From: Alphaproteobacteria bacterium
GTDB lineage: Bacteria > Pseudomonadota > Alphaproteobacteria > Rhodospirillales > Rhodospirillaceae
Direction of reading: 5' to 3'
NCBI GenBank assembly: GCA_015228695.1
Contig: JADGDA010000125.1
Span: 1 to 7,238, forward strand
DNA: 7,238 nucleotides
Of this stretch, positions 4,169 through 7,238 are shown one piece after another. The translations under genes and the position numbers were made by a program. Numbering within the stretch: the stretch's first letter is position 1; each line of letters begins with the position of its first letter. Under the pieces are notes generated by a model that was not told the origin of the DNA, did not search any database, and was given only the letters and a program-made list of their open reading frames with translations.

Positions 4169-6922
4169 TTATCCGGCTTCGCGCAGAATGAGGCCGGGGG
4201 GGACGGATTCTCCGAAGAACCCGATGCGCTCGGCGCGCTCGACCGGTTCGGCCTTTCTCAACCGGGAGACCCTGACCGGCGCGACCCCACATTTCTCCAA
4301 CCTGCCCGCGATCCGGTTGCGCAGGGACCTGGGCAGGTCGAGACGCCGGTCGTCCACGGCGCGGGCCGCACGGAGAAACAGGGTCTGGGCTTCGGCATAC
4401 TCCGGGTCGCCCCAGTCGAAGGGACGGAACGCCTCATAGGCCCGTTCCACCAGGACCGGCGGAAGAACATTTTCCGGACCGGTGTAGAAGGGCGTCCGGT
4501 TCAGCAGCAGCCCGAGGGCCGAAAGGTACGGCGCGACGTGCTTACGCCGGGACATCAGTTCGGCGGCGACGGCGACGAAACGTTCGACCAGTTCCGTCCT
4601 GAGGTCCTGGCCGAGCCGTTCGAACGCCCCCGCCATCCGGATCAGTTCGGGAGGGGCGTTTTCCTGCCGGAACAGCGCCGCTTTCTCCGCCTCGATCAGG
4701 ATTTCCTGCCGCTCCCGCGAAAGACCGCCCGCCACGCGCCGCCAGAGAATTTGCTCCTGTAGCCTGATTCTTTTGCCGGGAAAGCGCGCGCCCTCGTCGC
4801 GAACACGCCACAGGCCGTCCATGCGCGCCCCGTCCATCGCCGCGCCGAACCCCGGACGCAGGAAAAACCCGGCGAGGGTCAGCCACGTTTCCTCATGCTC
4901 GACCGAAAGTCCCCGACCGCTCCGGCCGTCCTCCAGCTTCGACCAGAGGCCCCGGACGAGGGTCACGTTCCAGTCGCCCCTGGGACAGCCAAGGCTTTGC
5001 TCCAGGCCCTGGAACAGCCGCGCCGCCGTCATCTTCTCCCGCTTGCCGGAGGCAAGGGAAGATGGGCCGGAAGCGGGGAAGGCCGCCCCGATCCGCTTCC
5101 CCGCCTCGGCGAGCGCCTCCGGGGGCGCGTTGGGCTCCACCGGCGCCGGGGTTCCGGCGGGAAGGCCGTTTTCGTGGGGACGAAGATTGAACTCCAGCGG
5201 CCAGGACTGGAGAACGTCGAGGGCGAGGCTGAGGCACGAAACCTGCAACAGTCCCAGCTCGTTAATCCGGGTGACCAGCATGACCGGAATGGAGGACGCC
5301 GCCTCGCACGCCGACCGCGCCACCGTCGCGATCGTCTCAAGCGGCGGCAGGGGATGGAACTCCTCGGCGTCGAGAGGTTCGACGTCGCCGACCTTGCTCG
5401 AGTCATGCCGGGTGGAGGTATAAACCTGGAAACGGACCGGCTCGTTGACGCGCAGACGCAGATCGAGGTCCGAGAGTTCGAACGCCTGCCCGGACGGCGC
5501 GCCGTGGGGAAGGATGCAGATAAGCGGACGCGGCCCGTCTTCCGCCGATTCCCTATGGGCCTCGAAAAAGACCGCGCGCGCGGCTCCCGCCTCGATGGGA
5601 TTGGCGCGGCGATGCGACAGAACGCCGAAATGGGCCGCCCCGCGCGCGACGGCGAGGTCGAGCTGTCCATTCTCCAGAACCTGGGGCGTCGCCCCGTCCT
5701 GCCACGTTCCGATCAACGCGCGCAGACGGTCGCGCAGCCGCCGGGGGTGCAGCGAGCCGCCGTTGAACAGAACGGCGTCGACGCGGGGCCGCCCCCGCAG
5801 GAACGCGGCAAGGTGGCGGGTGACGGCCCCGTCGTGCGCATAGGGAAGCCCCCATTCCTTCATGGCGGAAAGCGTCTTCCTCGGCCGGTCGCCGGAACCG
5901 CACTCGGGAAAGAACCCGTCGAGGAGCAGTCCTTCCAACTCCCTCCGGGTCAGGACGGCCGACAGCGAACCGGCGATCAGACCCGCCCCGCGCGAGGGAA
6001 TGGAGACCGGGAACGTTTCGTCCGGATCGCCCTCGCGGGCCAACGCCTCTTCCTTGAGAAAGCGGCAACGGGCGACCAGCCGCTCCCATTGCCCCGCCGA
6101 CAGTTTGTCCCCCTCCGGGGACAGGCGCGGTTCGAGAAGATGCGCAATCGCGAGGTCGATGTTGTCGCCGCCGAGAAGAATGTGGTCGCTGACCGCGATC
6201 CGCTTCATTCCGGGGGCGGCGCCCGCCTCCCCCCCCTCAAGCTCGAACAGGCTGAAATCCGACGTTCCGCCCCCGATATCGACCACAAGGACGTGTCGCG
6301 GCCCGTCGGAGGAACCCTCCAACGCCTCCCACGCGCCGCCGTCCCTCTGTTCCAGCCAGCGGTAGAACGCCGCCTGCGGCTCTTCGAGCAGGCGCGTTCC
6401 CTCCGGGAACCCGGCCTCCCGCGCGGCTTCGAGAGTCAATTTCTGCGCCGCCGCGTCGAACGAGGCCGGAACCGTGATGGTGATGTCCTGCGCGGCGAAC
6501 GGAGCGTCCTCCCCCTCCCGTGCGCACCGGGCGTCCCACGCCGTCCGCAGGTGTCCGAGGATGAGTGCCGACGCGGTGACCGGAGAAATCTTGTCCCGCT
6601 GCGCCATCTCGTCCGATCCCCACGGCAGGAAGGGCGCGGAACGGTCGGCGGCATGGTGGCAGAGCCAGGATTTCGCGGAGTGGACGACCCGTCCGGGCGT
6701 TTCGCCGGCCTTTTGCCGGGCCCACCGGCCGACGATCCATCCGGCCCCGTCCGGGAAATAGAGCAGGGAGGGAACCGTGGCGGCCTCCGTCACCGTGGTC
6801 GCCGTCTCCCTCTGCGCGATGGGAAGCACCTCCGACCCGGAACCGCCCGAAAGCCGCGCGTATGCCAGGGAGGAATTGCTGGTGCCGAGGTCGATGCCGA
6901 TGCTGTACCGGGGCTGCGCCAT
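4169..6922 (-). CDS. Large Hsp70-family protein with C-terminal DUF3731-like domain
   Basis: A 917-residue divergent Hsp70, longer than DnaK (about 640). The N-terminal actin-like ATPase is complete: phosphate-1 IGIDLGTSNS (8-17), connect-1 E180-E181-P182, phosphate-2 VVDIGGGTSDFS (213-224), adenosine motif VLFNGGSLHP (384-393) and AVARGAA (424-430). D11, E181 and D215 match DnaK catalytic acids, but R69 replaces DnaK Lys70. A beta substrate-binding-like domain spans about 445-582, ending WPLEFNLRP. A Pro/Ala-rich linker (588-630) joins a helical C-terminus (about 632-917) carrying RPG (689-691) and WRR (727-729), the two motifs I recall as defining DUF3731, a family found attached to Hsp70. 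No canonical helical lid or C-terminal EEVD-like tail is seen. Start ATG 6922 lies 15 nt after the upstream gene's stop with only a weak ribosome site, so translational coupling is likely. Function: probably an ATP-dependent chaperone on specialised clients; clients unknown. Confidence 0.9.
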   Translation of the reverse strand: MAQPRYSIGIDLGTSNSSLAYARLSGGSGSEVLPIAQRETATTVTEAATVPSLLYFPDGAGWIVGRWARQKAGETPGRVVHSAKSWLCHHAADRSAPFLPWGSDEMAQRDKISPVTASALILGHLRTAWDARCAREGEDAPFAAQDITITVPASFDAAAQKLTLEAAREAGFPEGTRLLEEPQAAFYRWLEQRDGGAWEALEGSSDGPRHVLVVDIGGGTSDFSLFELEGGEAGAAPGMKRIAVSDHILLGGDNIDLAIAHLLEPRLSPEGDKLSAGQWERLVARCRFLKEEALAREGDPDETFPVSIPSRGAGLIAGSLSAVLTRRELEGLLLDGFFPECGSGDRPRKTLSAMKEWGLPYAHDGAVTRHLAAFLRGRPRVDAVLFNGGSLHPRRLRDRLRALIGTWQDGATPQVLENGQLDLAVARGAAHFGVLSHRRANPIEAGAARAVFFEAHRESAEDGPRPLICILPHGAPSGQAFELSDLDLRLRVNEPVRFQVYTSTRHDSSKVGDVEPLDAEEFHPLPPLETIATVARSACEAASSIPVMLVTRINELGLLQVSCLSLALDVLQSWPLEFNLRPHENGLPAGTPAPVEPNAPPEALAEAGKRIGAAFPASGPSSLASGKREKMTAARLFQGLEQSLGCPRGDWNVTLVRGLWSKLEDGRSGRGLSVEHEETWLTLAGFFLRPGFGAAMDGARMDGLWRVRDEGARFPGKRIRLQEQILWRRVAGGLSRERQEILIEAEKAALFRQENAPPELIRMAGAFERLGQDLRTELVERFVAVAAELMSRRKHVAPYLSALGLLLNRTPFYTGPENVLPPVLVERAYEAFRPFDWGDPEYAEAQTLFLRAARAVDDRRLDLPRSLRNRIAGRLEKCGVAPVRVSRLRKAEPVERAERIGFFGESVPPGLILREAG

Positions 6923-6937
6923 GGCGGGGGTCCCGGC

Positions 6938-7238
6938 CTATTCCGTCCTGACCTGGAACTCGACCTTCCACCGCAGGTCCGACGTGGCGTGCTTCATCCA
7001 GAGTTCGAGGTTGCCGAGGTCCGTGACGACCGCATTGACCTGCACCGGAACCGGCTGCCCCGCCGGAATACCCTCCGCCGGCGGCAGGTCGACCTCCAGC
7101 AGGCTGATTTCCAGCAGTTCGCGCTCCGCATCGGGGATGATCTGCCCGGCGACATCGCCGCTTCTCACCTCCGAGGAGAAGAACCGGAATTCTGCCGGTT
7201 GCCCGGTGATCAGGGCCAAGTCGCGGCCTTCGATCAGA
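6938..7238 (-). CDS. C-terminal end of a second Hsp70-like protein (partial)
   Basis: The frame is open to the window edge, giving 99 visible residues that begin LIEGRDLALITGQPAEFRF; the TTG at 7219 is an internal Leu, not a start. The fragment resembles the substrate-binding-like part of the neighbouring large Hsp70. Both have an RF-x-x-S/Y stretch followed by a GDV segment, an acidic proline-containing loop, a D/E-LG-L core, and a final W-x-x-EF-x-x-R strand (here RWKVEFQVR, next door WPLEFNLR). I therefore read it as the end of a paralogous Hsp70 lacking the DUF3731 extension, since it stops immediately after that strand. It is the first gene of the pair, 15 nt upstream of the large one and surely in the same transcript. 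Its ATPase domain and promoter lie outside the window, so the family call rests on this similarity and on context. Confidence 0.7.
   Translation of the reverse strand, partial: LIEGRDLALITGQPAEFRFFSSEVRSGDVAGQIIPDAERELLEISLLEVDLPPAEGIPAGQPVPVQVNAVVTDLGNLELWMKHATSDLRWKVEFQVRTE

Noticed and set aside
2685..4439. Long open frame (584 codons) overlapping the GGDEF-EAL gene on the same strand
   Set aside because: Its composition is Arg/Pro/Gly-rich with no domain, typical of an out-of-frame shadow in high-GC DNA, while the other frame encodes clear GGDEF and EAL motifs.
4154..6365. Several + strand open frames opposite the large Hsp70
   Set aside because: They are antisense shadows rich in Arg, Ser and Pro without motifs or ribosome sites; the minus strand carries a continuous Hsp70.
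1..7238. CRISPR array, insertion sequence or phage genes
   Set aside because: There are no regularly spaced repeats, no transposase-like proteins with terminal inverted repeats, and no phage structural or integrase motifs on either strand.

Overview
The window is high-GC DNA, probably from an alphaproteobacterium of the Rhodospirillales type (Magnetospirillum/Azospirillum relatives). That placement rests on GC content, CCA-encoding tRNA genes and the gene families present; no marker gene fixes it, so it is an inference.

Layout, left to right. (1) Positions 1-38 are the 3' end of a tRNA gene on the + strand. (2) Positions 39-916 hold a compact hicAB toxin-antitoxin operon: two near-identical palindromes that look like operators, hicA, hicB and an intrinsic terminator. 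(3) A complete tRNA-Arg(ACG) lies on the minus strand at 919-995, with its promoter to the right, so hicAB is wedged between two tRNA genes. (4) A + strand lipoprotein gene (1253-2473) has a coiled-coil middle and an OmpA-like C-terminus. (5) A + strand PAS-GGDEF-EAL cyclic-di-GMP protein (about 2551-4161) has a degenerate GGDEF site, an intact I-site and a fully conserved EAL catalytic set. (6) Convergent to it, and only 7 bp away, is a minus-strand pair of Hsp70-family genes: a 917-residue Hsp70 with a C-terminal extension matching DUF3731, preceded 15 nt upstream by the C-terminal end of a second Hsp70-like protein that runs off the window.

How the genes may work together. HicA is an mRNA interferase and HicB its antitoxin and autorepressor; the operators at 70-115 fit that circuit. 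The lipoprotein and the c-di-GMP gene are co-oriented, 77 nt apart, with a strong GC-rich hairpin between them, so co-transcription is possible but unproven. The two Hsp70-like genes are almost certainly co-transcribed, and their substrate-binding-like C-termini are visibly related to each other, which suggests a paralogous chaperone pair.

The least described part is the tandem Hsp70/DUF3731 module; its large member carries Arg where DnaK has the catalytic Lys70. The next most interesting are the degenerate-GGDEF/intact-I-site/intact-EAL architecture, the paired hicAB operators, and a run of nine G near the start of the lipoprotein gene. I saw no CRISPR array, insertion sequence, phage gene or defence cassette other than hicAB.
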